Shown here: one piece after another, positions 34,695 to 46,253 of the stretch | Layout: every line of letters starts with the position of its first letter | Numbering within the stretch: position 1 is the stretch's first letter | Assembly: GCA_032622095.1 (NCBI GenBank) | Contig: CP136064.1 | Coordinates: forward strand, 273,319,614 to 273,383,613 | Length of the DNA: 64,000 bases | Direction of reading: 5' to 3' | Source: Siphonodentalium dalli | Lineage: Eukaryota; Mollusca; Scaphopoda; Gadilida; Siphonodentaliidae | Program-made: the position numbers and the translations under genes | Notes under the pieces: model-generated | Told to the model about the DNA's origin: nothing | The model's database searches: none | What the model saw: only the letters and a program-made list of their open reading frames with translations

Positions 34695-37600
34695 TCCAGT
34701 TTTCTTCACTTAACGGTCTCCCGAAAAGAACGCAGTCGCCTCCAAAATTCCGAGCAATCAAGCTCCCGTTTGGAATTAGCGCCATCAGACTTATTTTACT
34801 TTTGACATTACTTCTCGTACGCAGTGGTTCCTTAGAATTGAATCCTGGCCCTGGTAATAATGGTAATAATATTGATCGATCCCACGACGAACATCAAACA
34901 CTCTCGATCTTTCACTTAAATATTAGAAGTATCAGGCATAAACTACTGCGACTGGTCGACGAAATCGAAGATTACGACATCTTGTGTTTCACCGAAACCC
35001 ATATTGATGCAGCATTTCCTAGCCATAATATACAACTTCGAGGATTCTCTGATCCTGAGAGATATGACGGTTCGAGCCATGGAGGAGGTATCGCAGTTTA
35101 TTTTGCTGACCATCTAGTCTTTGAACGTATACCCTCCCTTGAATTCGATGATTCAATATTGTGGTTCAAGCTGACATCCAGGGCCTCCCGCTATCTATTG
35201 TGTGTCTCATACCGTTCTGATCAATTTTGTAATGATAAGTACTGGGAGTTGATGGATCAGTCCATATCAAATGCATTTGACTTTAACATCCCCATGATAC
35301 TAACTGGCGACTTCAATTCGAACGCACTAGACCCCTTATCAAAAATCAGAGAAACCATATCATTTTATAGTCTGCGAAACGTCATTGAATCACCAACCAG
35401 AGTGACATCGACAACTTCCACTCTACTAGATCCCATCATCGTGAACGACAATGTTACATGTCAATCCGAAGTGATTGACTTTGGAAGATCCATATCAGAC
35501 CACTGCGCGGTCATTGGGTACTTAAAATATGACTCGGACTCTAATGTCCCCTTCCCCCGACTAGTTAGGAATTATGACAGAGGCAAATTCGATGAAGCTA
35601 TAAAGCTCATTAATGATCCAGAGTGGTTGCACGCTATCGAAACAGCACCTGACATAGACTTGGCGACTGATATTTTTACCACCAAATTTCTCGAAATTAT
35701 GGACCAAACTGTTCCACAATCAAAAGTTTTAATAAGACCTAAAGACAAACATTGGTTCACTTCAGAATTGAGAACGATGATTCGGAAAAGAGATAGACTG
35801 CGTAAAATTGCTTTGAAATCAAAAAAAGAAACTGACTTGTCCAAATTCAAAAAAGCTCGAAATACTGTCAATAATATGAAAAAATATGCCAGAGCCCGTT
35901 ATGAACAAACACTACAAAAAAATGTCCGTGAACACCCTTCCTCAAAATATTTCTGGCACTGTATAAAGGATATTATGCAAACTAAGCATAAGGGCGCTAT
36001 CCCCCCTCTAACTAATGACAAAGGAAACTTAGTATTTGATGATCACACTAAAGCGACAATGCTCAACGGTGCGTTCATCTCAAATTCAGAACTCGACGAT
36101 TGGTCGTGCAGTTTACCGACATTCACCCAGAAATGTAGTAACACAGTAATAGACATTGAAATCACTATCGATGATATTATTTCTGCTATTGGGACCCTGA
36201 AACCCAATAAAGCATCTGGCCACGATGGAATTACTGTTAAAATGATCCAATACACAACCCCAGCTATCGCCACCCCCCTTAAAGCGTTATTTGAAAAATC
36301 GCTTGAACTTTGTGCATTCCCAACACAATGGAAGCTAGCAAATGTTATCCCTATATACAAGAAAAATGACAAATCAAGCTGTAAAAACTACCGCCCAATA
36401 TCCTTACTCCCGTGCCTTAGCAAGATCTTAGAGAAAATTGTACTAAAATACTTAATGGTCCACTTTTCAAATAATAATATACTATATCAATACCAATCTG
36501 GGTTTGTTCCTGGACATAGCACAACTTTCCAGTTACTCGAGATATACCACACCCTGTGCCAGGCCCTCGATGAGAAGTCATATACGTCGGCAATTTTTTG
36601 CGATATTTCCAAAGCATTTGAGAGAGTCTGGCACAGGGGGTTGTTATTCAAACTGGAACAATTCGGTGTAGCCGGAAATGTCCACAGTTGGTTGAATAGC
36701 TGTCTCTGTAACAGATCACAACGCGTCCTAGTTGGTAAATCTTTCTCGGATTATCGTAGTATCCCAGCAGGAGTCCCCCAGGGCTCAATACTTGGACCTT
36801 TTTTATTTTTGACGTATATAAACGACCTAGCAACGACAATACATTCCCTAACTCGCATGTACGCAGATGATACTTGCTTTTTCAGTGTCCAACCTTCACT
36901 TGATGACTGTACACGCGAACTTTTTGAAGATCTGGATAGAGTTTCTTGTTGGTCAAAACAATGGTTGGTTACTTTCAATGCAGACAAAACAAAATCAATG
37001 GTGTTCTCACTTACTCCCTCGACAGATTCTTTGGATCTCGAACTTGGTGATAACGAAATAGAGCAAGTTGACTGTCATACACATCTTGGAGTATCTATAC
37101 AATCGAACCTTCATTGGGACACCCATATAAATGAAATTTGTAGCCGAGTGTCAACCAGACTGTCACAACTGAGGAGAATAAAATTTCTTGTAAATAGACA
37201 AACCCTCGAGATAATGTTCAAAACTTACGTACTTCCTATAATGGAGTACGGAGATGTTGTTTGGGATAATGCACGCGATTGCCTCCTCCGGAAACTCGAC
37301 CGCCTATACACAGACGCTGGTAGAATAGTAAGTGGTCTCACGCGTTCGGTGTCAGATGAAAAAGTCTTATTTGAACTTGGATGGCCCCCATTAAGCGAAA
37401 GACGAAACCTCCATAAAATGCACACCTGGAACAAAATAATTACTCATCATGTCCCTTCCTACCTCACCAATCTATTACCAGCTACCGTCGCTGAAGCATC
37501 TCGATACCCCATCAGAAACCCCTTGCGATACATAAACTACTTTACGAACACGACTCATTTCAAATCGAGTTTCGTCCCATCCATGATAGCTGAATGGAAT

Positions 37601-38065
37601 CTATCATGTAAAACTACTACCGATAACAAAAAAGTGGTTGACCCCTCTTCAGAACCAAGTAAAGACGAAATCATAAGTAACATGTATAGAACATTCTGTA
37701 ATAAAGAACTGACTTTGAAACCCCAACCATATTTCAATACAGGTCAAAGGAGATTAAATATTTTGCACTGTAGACTTAGAAATAACTGTAGCGACCTAAA
37801 CTTTGATAAATATGAAAACTACATCTCAGCCCATTCAAATTGTACTTGTGGTAATTCATGTGAAGACGCAAACCATTTTTTCTTCAGTTGTCCTCTGTAC
37901 GCAGTAGCGCGAAATCGGATGTGTGCTCGTATGGATGAACTTAACGTGACTATTGTCTCCGAAAAAGATCTCCTGTTTGGTGTACAACACTACAGCGGAA
38001 AGCTAAATGCGCGCCTGTTTGAGACAGTACAATCATTTATCTCATCTACAGACCGTTTCTCTTAA
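34652..38065 (+). CDS. CR1/Jockey-type LINE polyprotein: endonuclease and reverse transcriptase, intact frame
   Basis: A single 1137-codon frame. Residues 42-67 are a hydrophobic stretch ending SLELNPGP, a 2A-like sequence. Residues 83-290 are an apurinic-type endonuclease with ETH (115-117), TGDFN (218-222) and SDH (282-284), all catalytic residues present. The reverse transcriptase follows, with KNYRPISLL, FCDISKAF (Asp651), GVPQGSILGP and YADD (737-740). The end has a C-x-C-x3-C-x4-H-x4-C knuckle (1064-1080). This is the second ORF of CR1/Jockey-group elements; no nucleic-acid-binding ORF1 was recognised upstream. No stops or frameshifts, so a young copy that may still be able to copy itself by target-primed reverse transcription. 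It lies in the 23 kb intron of the receptor gene, in the opposite orientation. Confidence 0.92.
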   Translation: MGVDLNTWRTSIGTFQFSSLNGLPKRTQSPPKFRAIKLPFGISAIRLILLLTLLLVRSGSLELNPGPGNNGNNIDRSHDEHQTLSIFHLNIRSIRHKLLRLVDEIEDYDILCFTETHIDAAFPSHNIQLRGFSDPERYDGSSHGGGIAVYFADHLVFERIPSLEFDDSILWFKLTSRASRYLLCVSYRSDQFCNDKYWELMDQSISNAFDFNIPMILTGDFNSNALDPLSKIRETISFYSLRNVIESPTRVTSTTSTLLDPIIVNDNVTCQSEVIDFGRSISDHCAVIGYLKYDSDSNVPFPRLVRNYDRGKFDEAIKLINDPEWLHAIETAPDIDLATDIFTTKFLEIMDQTVPQSKVLIRPKDKHWFTSELRTMIRKRDRLRKIALKSKKETDLSKFKKARNTVNNMKKYARARYEQTLQKNVREHPSSKYFWHCIKDIMQTKHKGAIPPLTNDKGNLVFDDHTKATMLNGAFISNSELDDWSCSLPTFTQKCSNTVIDIEITIDDIISAIGTLKPNKASGHDGITVKMIQYTTPAIATPLKALFEKSLELCAFPTQWKLANVIPIYKKNDKSSCKNYRPISLLPCLSKILEKIVLKYLMVHFSNNNILYQYQSGFVPGHSTTFQLLEIYHTLCQALDEKSYTSAIFCDISKAFERVWHRGLLFKLEQFGVAGNVHSWLNSCLCNRSQRVLVGKSFSDYRSIPAGVPQGSILGPFLFLTYINDLATTIHSLTRMYADDTCFFSVQPSLDDCTRELFEDLDRVSCWSKQWLVTFNADKTKSMVFSLTPSTDSLDLELGDNEIEQVDCHTHLGVSIQSNLHWDTHINEICSRVSTRLSQLRRIKFLVNRQTLEIMFKTYVLPIMEYGDVVWDNARDCLLRKLDRLYTDAGRIVSGLTRSVSDEKVLFELGWPPLSERRNLHKMHTWNKIITHHVPSYLTNLLPATVAEASRYPIRNPLRYINYFTNTTHFKSSFVPSMIAEWNLSCKTTTDNKKVVDPSSEPSKDEIISNMYRTFCNKELTLKPQPYFNTGQRRLNILHCRLRNNCSDLNFDKYENYISAHSNCTCGNSCEDANHFFFSCPLYAVARNRMCARMDELNVTIVSEKDLLFGVQHYSGKLNARLFETVQSFISSTDRFS
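34793..34852 (+). other. 2A-like ribosome-skipping sequence in the LINE ORF
   Basis: Residues 48-67 contain ILLLTLLLVRSGSLELNPGP. The canonical 2A motif is D-(V/I)-E-x-N-P-G-P; here Glu, Asn, Pro, Gly, Pro are kept but the Asp position is Ser and the Val/Ile is Leu. 2A-like peptides are known near the N-terminus of CR1-type elements from several marine invertebrates. If active, translation would release a short hydrophobic leader after Gly66. Confidence 0.7.
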
Positions 38066-38375
38066 TCTCTTAATCTAATAATTATCAGAATTTTCTCGTT
38101 ATAGTTTCCCTTACCCCAATTCTGCGAGACCACAGCCACTCCAACAGCCACACTTAAACATTAACTTCTACAATACACCTGAATTAAAACCATCTCCGAT
38201 ATTTGAATTTATTAGCAATTGAATGCCAGGGGAGAGGAGCTCCGATAAGTTCGGCAACTTGTGCTCCGATCCTCTGTGCCCACACTCATACCATTATTGT
38301 TATATTTAATCTGTGTAATATATATTGTATATAGTGGGTCACAATAAATATGTTCAAATCACCATATAACAGAAT
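38066..38375 (+). other. 3' UTR of the LINE
   Basis: Contains AATAAA at 38343-38348 and the 'ggagctccgataagttcggcaacttgtgctccgatcctc' segment, a possible stem-loop. The exact 3' end is not clear. Confidence 0.5.
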
Positions 38376-39915
38376 TGTGTGAGTATATGCATTTTACTAA
38401 ACGGCGTCTATAACAAATGCGCACCTCGCTTGATGGCACATATTGTGTTTGTTTTAATTGGGTTTATCCGTGGATAGAGAAGACGCGAAATTTTGGGCAG
38501 ACAAAGGTGAGATTAATCTACATTTGATGCTACAGTTATTTTCAAAATGACTCAATGCTATCGATCCAAAAGTTAATTTGAGATTTTAGTTGAAAACTTT
38601 GTAGTTGTCATATTTTCAAAACACGATTACTCAATGCATTTCCAATGGGAACTTATCCGACTAATTACAATTAATACACACCAACCACGTGTGTTTATAA
38701 TTGGGCGTACGGCGAGTTTCTTACAATTCCTCACTCTCATACCACCGGTCTTGATCATAGTTCACGCATAAGTCACAAGAGTCGCCTCTTTTAATGAGTA
38801 GAAAATGCTACGGTGCCCCTCTGATCTTATGTTGTCATTTTTGTTCGCATCCAATCAAATGCCCCAGTTCCGAGCCGATGCCTTGTCATAATCGCATATT
38901 TTGCATCAGTAAACACATTCTTCGCAGTCATTTCGACACATTCCCTATTGCTAGTTGTGGTACAGTAACAACAACACCACATACCACTGATTAATCGTGA
39001 TAAATTTCATTTAAATGTAAGAGTTTATTTGATCTAAACTTTTATTTATCCTCTTTTCAGAATTTACTCTGATGATTCAGAAATATTGCTCAACCTATCA
39101 TGCCATTGGCAATCAACTGAAACAAACGCCTCTCCTCTGGCTACCAGCACTCCCACCCGACCGGACCCATGTGCCTGGTCACCAACATATGAAACCGAGT
39201 TGCCATGCGAGGAATGAAACTACAAAAATGCAATAAACAATAACTTAAACCGACAGAAGAAGGCTCACGAATCCCAAGTCACCCATGTGACCAAAGAGAC
39301 AAATAGCTCGGTGAAGCATATGAGCTAAAACTAAAACCACAAAACGAGGCACGGAGCCGATAGTGTCTCTTTCTCTGTGATCTATGCGTCAGCAAATTTA
39401 AAACCATGCAGGTCTGGTCTGCGCTCTCATACGAGGGTCAAGCATACTGAATATACTACAGACTCGGATGAAAATATAAATGTTGCCCATAGGAACAACT
39501 GAATTTGTTCTAAATATAAGCAAGACAGGAATTGGTATACGTGAGATATGAGCCATTTTACACAGTTAAACATATTTTAACATTATCTTTAGGAACGTAC
39601 ATATATCTAAAATGTATGAAACTATACGACTCGAAATAGGAATAATACACACAACTCAAGAATCCCCAAGTTGTTGCCCCTTATTGGTATTGCCGTTCAT
39701 GTCAACCTCCTATCAGTGAATCTACGGGACAATGTTCTAACGCCACGGGCCATACTTGCGGTTATATTCTGGACACAAAGAGGATTGATATCACACTGCC
39801 AATATACGCGCCGAACAAATATACATACACTAGATATAGTATATTATACGAACAATAAATGCATGATGTGCATGGTATCCGCTTAGTAACATGTATGCCC
39901 ACAATTGATCGGAAT
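38376..39915. other. No supported exon
   Basis: Intron sequence of the receptor gene with scattered short frames and no recognisable domain. Confidence 0.5.
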
Positions 39916-40072
<157 letters not shown>

Positions 40073-40580
40073 TAAGACAAATTTTGAAAATTCCGCATGA
40101 TTCAAAGACGTGTTACCCCATTACAGCTAGGAGCTTATTCATTTTTGCAGAATGCAAACCTTAGCATCCGAAAATGCGCACTGGGGCATGCTTGACTTAC
40201 AAATAAAAGACGCACATGGTGCGAATACCTTTGGAATATCTGACATTTTATATCGGATTAGGACAAGCGGGAATCGTCTCGATAAAATATTACCGAAAAT
40301 CAGTTGCGAACATAGCACATAAAAATGGACATTAGGAATATAATCAACAAATCGGTTCGATATTTCGAAGTTTGGCCAACGGACATTGCTATCAATACCA
40401 ACAACTATCGATGAACGCTCACACATATATAGTAATCCTGATAACGACCGAAATTCTTATAATTTTCTGCAATGTCTTGTCCGTTTCTGCACGAGCGCAC
40501 CGTGACATTGACGAATGCGCACCGTGTCCAAAACTTAATGCGAACCAGTTATCACGGGGCATGTGCGAGCCCGTGGTTAA
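40073..40580. other. No supported exon
   Basis: No recognisable domain. Confidence 0.5.
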
Positions 40581-41031
40581 GGTTACAGTGAAGTAATTCG
40601 ATTGGTAGCGCCCTCCAACGGATTTTGGCCCTAGATGCAGGAGAGAATTAAAACATTTCTGGGCTCTGGTTGGTTAATAATAGTTTCGATGTTTAAACAT
40701 ATAAAATACATGCAATCACTCCTCTTGAAATTTCAGACTCCAAACAAAACATTGGCACATTGTAAAGCACGTGGTTCCTAGATTTAATTTTTTTGGTGTG
40801 AGGTAAAAAATGTCAATATTCTTTTCATGCAATTCTGACTCTCGATTATAAATCCCAAATTTAAAGGTACATTCCATGCTCGACGATATGATTTGTTTCA
40901 TGCAGAAACTTTGCGCATATGCCAATCCTGGTGACCATGTACTTATTTATCACAATTCGTGGATAGTCAGGGCTGCAGGCCATTATATATTAACACTGAG
41001 GCCTATGGGAAATAATTACTTCACTGTAACC
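40581..41031. mobile_element. Harbinger-like MITE, long copy (451 bp)
   Basis: The ends GGTTACAGTGAAGTAATT and AATTACTTCACTGTAACC are perfect 18 bp inverted repeats, flanked by TAA on both sides (40578-40580 and 41032-41034). A three-base TWA duplication is typical of PIF/Harbinger. The left 360 bp is over 90% alike to the copy at 41907. Confidence 0.82.
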
Positions 41032-41906
41032 TAAAGCACAAAAATTATTATTTTTCTCATTTGGGCCCAGTGGTGGGTTTCCTATCAATATTGATCAACA
41101 AACATTTAGGGAACTTCTAGCACGTGGCATATTATATTATTTGAGTCGGTGGTAATCAATGAGAAGCCAATATTAACCCATCTGGGACAATTTTTACTTC
41201 AAATTTTCACTTCGAAAATCTCCCCTTTTTGTCCGTTATGAGCCCATATGTGTACCTTTAATGAATGTCATGGTAACAAATCACGTACTGAACATCGAGG
41301 GTCAGTACACAACTGAAATAAAGGCTTTTCGACTAGCCATGAGAGCTGTGGCAGGTCTCTAAAATTTGATGTAAAACATGACCAGTGCAGGGTTAAATGG
41401 CAGCCAATTAGTCTGCTTGAGGTGGCTTGTCAACAAAAAGTGTAACACGGTGGTGTGTTTGAGTGATGTTGCTGTTTCCATGCACATACATGTAGGCACA
41501 GAATAATTCTGCTGCACTCAAAACTTCAGTTTATGCCAAAATTTCGTTTACCAGGGCTCAGAATATGTCAAGTGCGCCCAATTCAAGCTCCAGCGTGTCC
41601 ATGTTTATCAGGCGAACCATCGTCCATATTTTCTCAGAGAGAAATCGGTCAGCTATATCACCAATGATGGGTATATATGCTACCATCGTTTTCTTTATCG
41701 ACATGGACCTCACATGGTGACTTTTCGTGTTCATTTAAAGATATTTTGTGTTGCAATTGTAAACAGGGGTGGGGTCAGAAAAGGGTTAATAAGACGAAAA
41801 CAAAGTCATGGATAGAGATTTTGTATTTTAATTTCAAATGTGAAGAGTCCAGGAACCGATTTGTGTCATTTTCAGATGGCATGTCATTGACGCTGTTTTC
41901 ACTTTA
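41032..41906. other. No supported exon, between two MITE copies
   Basis: No recognisable domain. Confidence 0.5.
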
Positions 41907-42274
41907 GGTTACAGTGAAGTAATTCGATTGGTAGCGCCCTCCAACGGATTTTGGACCAAGATGCAGGAGAGAATTAAAAAAATTCTGGGCTCTGGTTGGT
42001 TAATAGTAGTTTCGATATTTAAACATATAAAATACATGCAACCACTCCTCTTGAAATTTCAAACTCCAAACAAAGCATTGGCACATTGTAAAGCACGTGG
42101 TTCCTAGATTTTTTGGTGTGAGGTAAAAAATGTCAATATTTTTTTCATGCAATTTTGACTCTCAATTATAAATCCCAAATTTAAAGGTACATTCCATGCT
42201 CGACGATATTATTTTTTTCACGCAGAAACTTTGCGCAGATGCCAATCCTGGTGACCATGTACTTCACTGTAACC
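41907..42274. mobile_element. Harbinger-like MITE, short copy (368 bp)
   Basis: Same family as 40581-41031, with GGTTACAGTGAAGTA and TACTTCACTGTAACC ends and TTA duplications (41904-41906 and 42275-42277). It lacks the roughly 80 bp before the right end that the long copy has. Confidence 0.84.
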
Positions 42275-42380
42275 TTAACACTCTCTGTCAAACTCGTTTT
42301 TCTGGCTAGCTTTCGGTGTTTTACCGTCATAATTTTTTACCCTGTTCTTGTCAATTTGTTCTCTTGGGGGGCATCACATA

Positions 42381-43300
42381 ACATAACATAACATAACATA
42401 ACATCAAGATACACAGAACGAGTCGAATGACTCTTAGTTCCGGATTATATCAAAAGTTATTTTACTGTATGGCAATCCATCCCTTCTGTATCATATTCGT
42501 ACCGCATTGAGCGGAAGTGATTGTCCAATAGATTGTTTTAATCTGCTAGCGTTTTCGATTGCACAATATAATCAAGCAGGGCATTCCAGCTGGAAACAAT
42601 TCGGTTGCAGAAGAAGAACATCCCGATATCCTTCGATGATCTCGTATATGCCAATTTCATACTGTTACCTCTTGTTCGGGTGTACTCTGCCCGCTTGAAC
42701 AGTTTACTCTCGTCCACGTTGTATAAATAATTATGGTATGTGTATGTATCTAGCATATCACCTCTAAATCGGCGATATTGCAGGGACATCAAACCGAGGT
42801 TTATCATTATGTCTCTATAACTTAATTTTCGAAATTTCGGCATCATTTTTGTTGCTCGTCTCTGCACATGTTCAATGGTTATGCTTCTGTTATTGTGATG
42901 AGGGTGCCAAGCCGTATTACAATATTCCAGTATTGGTCTCACCATGGACCTGTACAAGTAGCTAACTGTATCTGGTTCTAAACTGACGAAAGTTCTCCTG
43001 TTATACCCAGAGTTCGATATGCTCGACTACACACACTGTTAATATGGCAATTAGATGCGTATCAATAGTCACTCCCAGATCTTTTTCGTACTCGCTCACT
43101 AGAATTGGTGGCCGTTCTGTCGAATCTGTCACGTTGCATTGATGGCGAGGGTTGATAAATTCAAAGTACAGCACGTTGCTTTCTGAGGAATTGAATTTAA
43201 GTTGCCAATTTGTTGACCATTGGCACACATCATTAATTATGTTTTGAATGTTAGTTGTATTAGGGTTGCCTAATATCACAATACGGACGTCACAATATGG
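42381..43300 (-). pseudogene. Relic of a CR1/L2-like LINE: C-terminal half of the reverse transcriptase
   Basis: From about 43290 down, one frame reads CQWSTNWQLKFNSSES and YEKDLGVTID, and a second reads LYRSMVRPILEYCNTAW, then VQRRATKMMP and GLMSLQYRRFRGDM. These are the standard blocks after the YADD motif and in the C-terminal region of CR1/L2-type elements. At least one frameshift lies near 43000 and the endonuclease and catalytic palm are missing. Just past the 3' side is (acata)n-type sequence at 42381-42405, which fits the short tandem tail of this LINE group. Confidence 0.82.
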
Positions 43301-44194
43301 TTTCAGTTATTCGCCATGTGAAATAAACTTTTGCAGCGTTGGCGATCACACAAACACACAATTTATCGAGTGTTTTTGTAGAGGGTGAAAACAAAATATC
43401 CACTCACTCCGAGCATGATGACGTGACTCTCCATGTCTCTCCACTCTCCTGTTGATGTTGACTTTCCTGTTATATTGTGTTGCTATAACCCGCATAACAC
43501 CAGGTTTTAATTGTTGAGTATATATAGCCAGGACCAGGAACGCACGTCAATAATGTATTGTCTAAACCGCTATCATCTTGAACTCATGCAGTGGATGAGC
43601 TAGATATTAATTTCTTGCAGGAGTTACTGCACTTACGGGTGAAATGGATTATGTGCATTGTACGAACATCTATTAAATGGTTGAAGTGTGTTTGATGTTC
43701 AAAATAGAGGCACAGCGATTCCTGTTTTAAAAAAATTAAAATTATATCCGCTTTGGGTTAGATACTTGAATAGTGACGTCGGTTCCAGGCCCTGGAATTA
43801 AAATAGCTTACTAACGCTGAATGTATTAATAGCGCAATCGCTAGGTTATGCTGCGTGCACTTTATTTGGACATGGAAAATCCTGTCTGGGCACTGGTTTA
43901 TATTTTCTCATTTCGGGACAGAAAAATATAGTTTTTTATGCCTTACAAGCACAGTGCTAAAGTCGAGATATCTGGATCGATTTTTAAGACGATCAAAGGT
44001 CAGTAGGTTGCAGTTCGAAGTTTTTTTAATTAAACCTTTATAATGATTGTTTAACCGAATGTTCAAAATGCATTCAACCAGGCAATATGGAAATAGGCAG
44101 AATACAGCATGGATACATAAAACGGAATGTCCCGACGTTGCTGATGTATAAAAGGGACATTTTGGGCATTGCTAATGAGATTATCAAAACTTAC
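43301..44194. other. No supported exon; shared repeat with 47490
   Basis: The block 'taaagtcgagatatc' + 'tcgatttttaagacgatcaaag' near 43960-44000 recurs at 47492-47545. This is the start of the 23 kb intron after the membrane exon. Confidence 0.5.
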
Positions 44195-45539
44195 AAGCAC
44201 GTTGCACACAGTATGGCCAGCACAGACACTGATCCAATGGAAACTCCAATGTAAACGATTGTGGTGGTGTCGGGTGCCACAGTGTTGGTACTCTTCTCAC
44301 TGGTGGTGTCGGGTGCTACAGTGTTGGTACTCTCCTCACTGGTGGTGTCGGATTCTACAGTGTTGGTACTCTCCTCACTGGTGGTGTCGGATTCTACAGT
44401 GTTGGTACTCTCCTCACTGGTGGTGTCGGATTCTACAGTGTTGGTACTCTCCTCACTGGTGGTGTCGGATTCTACAGTGTTGGTACTCTTCTCACTGGTG
44501 GTGTCGGATTCTACAGTGTTGGTACTCTTCTCACTGGTGGTGTCGGGTGCTACAGTGTTGGTACTCTTCTCACTGGTGGTGTCGGGTGCTACAGTGTTGG
44601 TACTCTTCTCACTGGTGGTGTCGGGTGCTACAGTGTTGGTACTCTTCTCACTGGTGGTATCGGGTGCCATAGTGTTGGTACTCTCCTCACTGGTGGTATC
44701 GGGTGCCATAGTGTTGGTACTCTCCTCACTGGTGGTGTCGGGTGCTACAGTGTTGGTACTCTTCTCACTGGTGGTATCGGGTGCCATAGTGTTGGTACTC
44801 TCCTCACTGGTGGTATCGGGTGCCATAGTGTTGGTACTCTCCTCACTGGTGGTGTCGGGTGCTACAGTGTTGGTACTCTCCTCACTGGTGGTGTCGGATT
44901 CTACAGTGTTGGTACTCTCCTCACTGGTGGTGTCGGATTCTACAGTGTTGGTACTCTCCTCACTGGTGGTGTCGGATTCTACAGTGTTGGTACTCTTCTC
45001 ACTGGTGGTGTCGGATTCTACAGTGTTGGTACTCTTCTCACTGGTGGTGTCGGGTGCTACAGTGTTGGTACTCTTCTCACTGGTGGTGTCGGGTGCTACA
45101 GTGTTGGTACTCTTCTCACTGGTGGTGTCGGGTGCTACAGTGTTGGTACTCTTCTCACTGGTGGTATCGGGTGCCATAGTGTTGGTACTCTCCTCACTGG
45201 TGGTATCGGGTGCCATAGTGTTGGTACTCTCCTCACTGGTGGTGTCGGGTGCCATAGTGTTGGTACTCTCCTCACTGGTGGTGTCGGGTGCCATAGTGTT
45301 GGTACTGTCCTCACTGGTGGTGTCGGGTGCTACAGTGTTGGTACTCTTCTCACTGGTGGTGTCGGGTGCTACAGTGTTGGTACTCTTCTCACTGGTGGTG
45401 TCGGGTGCCACAGTGTTGGTACTGTCCTCACTGGTGGTGTCGGGTGCTACAGTGTTGGTACTCTCCTCAATGGTGGTGTCGGGTGCTACAGTGTTGGTAC
45501 TGTCCTCATTGGTACTGACATATTCTACCGTGCTTGACG
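44195..45539 (-). CDS. Receptor gene exon: Thr/Ser-rich repeat stalk and membrane helix
   Basis: The acceptor caatattaattgcag precedes 45539 in phase 1; the donor is CTT|GTAAGT at 44195-44190, phase 2. The exon encodes about 448 residues. A short lead (SSTVEYVSTNEDS) is followed by about 31 repeats of 13 residues, variants of APDTTSEKSTNTV with ESD for APD, E or D for K, and M for V. Four to five of 13 residues are Thr or Ser, so the stalk is probably heavily O-glycosylated and stiff. The repeats end in IVYIGVSIGSVSVLAILCAT, one membrane-spanning helix. The stop directly after is only reached if the donor is ignored. Mucin stalks hold a domain away from the surface; here the lectin domain would be at the tip. 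The 434-codon frame on the other strand is a by-product of the 39 bp period. Confidence 0.78.
44262..45515. repeat. 39-bp minisatellite coding for the stalk, about 32 copies
   Basis: Unit AGTGTTGGTACTCTTCTCAC + TGGTGGTGTCGGGTGCTAC on the plus strand. Variant units are not random: the series K, K, K, K, ESD-K, ESD-E, ESD-E, ESD-E occurs twice, 13 units (507 bp) apart, which shows block duplication as well as single-unit gain. Confidence 0.95.
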
Positions 45540-46253
45540 CTGCAATTAATATTGAGGAGGTTTAAATTGATAACACTTAGAACTGACGTCGGCCGTAACC
45601 AATAGGGGATGAGGAACACACCGAAATACAGGGGTTCACCTCATATATATAGTAAGTATGGCATTTGAGATAAATGTATGTGTGCATGTCCGGCGCGGCA
45701 TAGCTTAACTAATTTTGGAGTTCATCTCTCAACTGGACAGTAGAGTGTAATTTAAAGCGTGGATGGTGAAGCATTGAACAATCATTCAGAGTCAGTGCCT
45801 CTATAAATATCATAATTATATCTAACAGTGTATTCTTCCGTGGTATGTTTAATAAAGTATCGCAATTATAAACGAATGTATTAACCCAGTGCACTAAATT
45901 CGATTCGCGCCGAACTTTAGTGAGGCTCGAATCGAATTTAGTGGACGATGTTAATAAATTTTGTATATTTGTACATTTTGTATATTTGTACAGAGTTGAC
46001 AGGTGACATTTTGCCGGAATCGCCACATACTGTTACATACTCTACCACGATGTCGCGAAAACTCAAACAAACCAGAAATAACTAAAATAATTTGGATATT
46101 AGTATCGACATGGAATCTACTAGAACTGGAAGAATTAAGTAAGAAACATAGATTGTGGAAAACTCCAACCACACCGACTGTACCATTTCAGAGAACACAA
46201 CGTCTGCGCTTTTGTCCAGTCAAAATACCCAAGATATCACCAAAAGCAAAATT
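45540..46253. other. Intron, no exon seen
   Basis: Contains a fold-back patch ('ttcgattcgcgccgaactttagtgaggctcgaatcgaatttagtg', 45898-45943). No domain. Confidence 0.5.

Noticed and set aside
44169-44672. Frame of repeated 'WWCRILQCWYSPH'
   Set aside because: Another frame of the same minisatellite, no start context or splice sites.
44261-45565. 434-codon plus-strand frame (VVSGATVLVLFSL repeats)
   Set aside because: It is the antisense of the stalk exon. A 39 bp repeat without stops stays open in several frames; the minus strand has the splice sites, the membrane helix and sensible composition.
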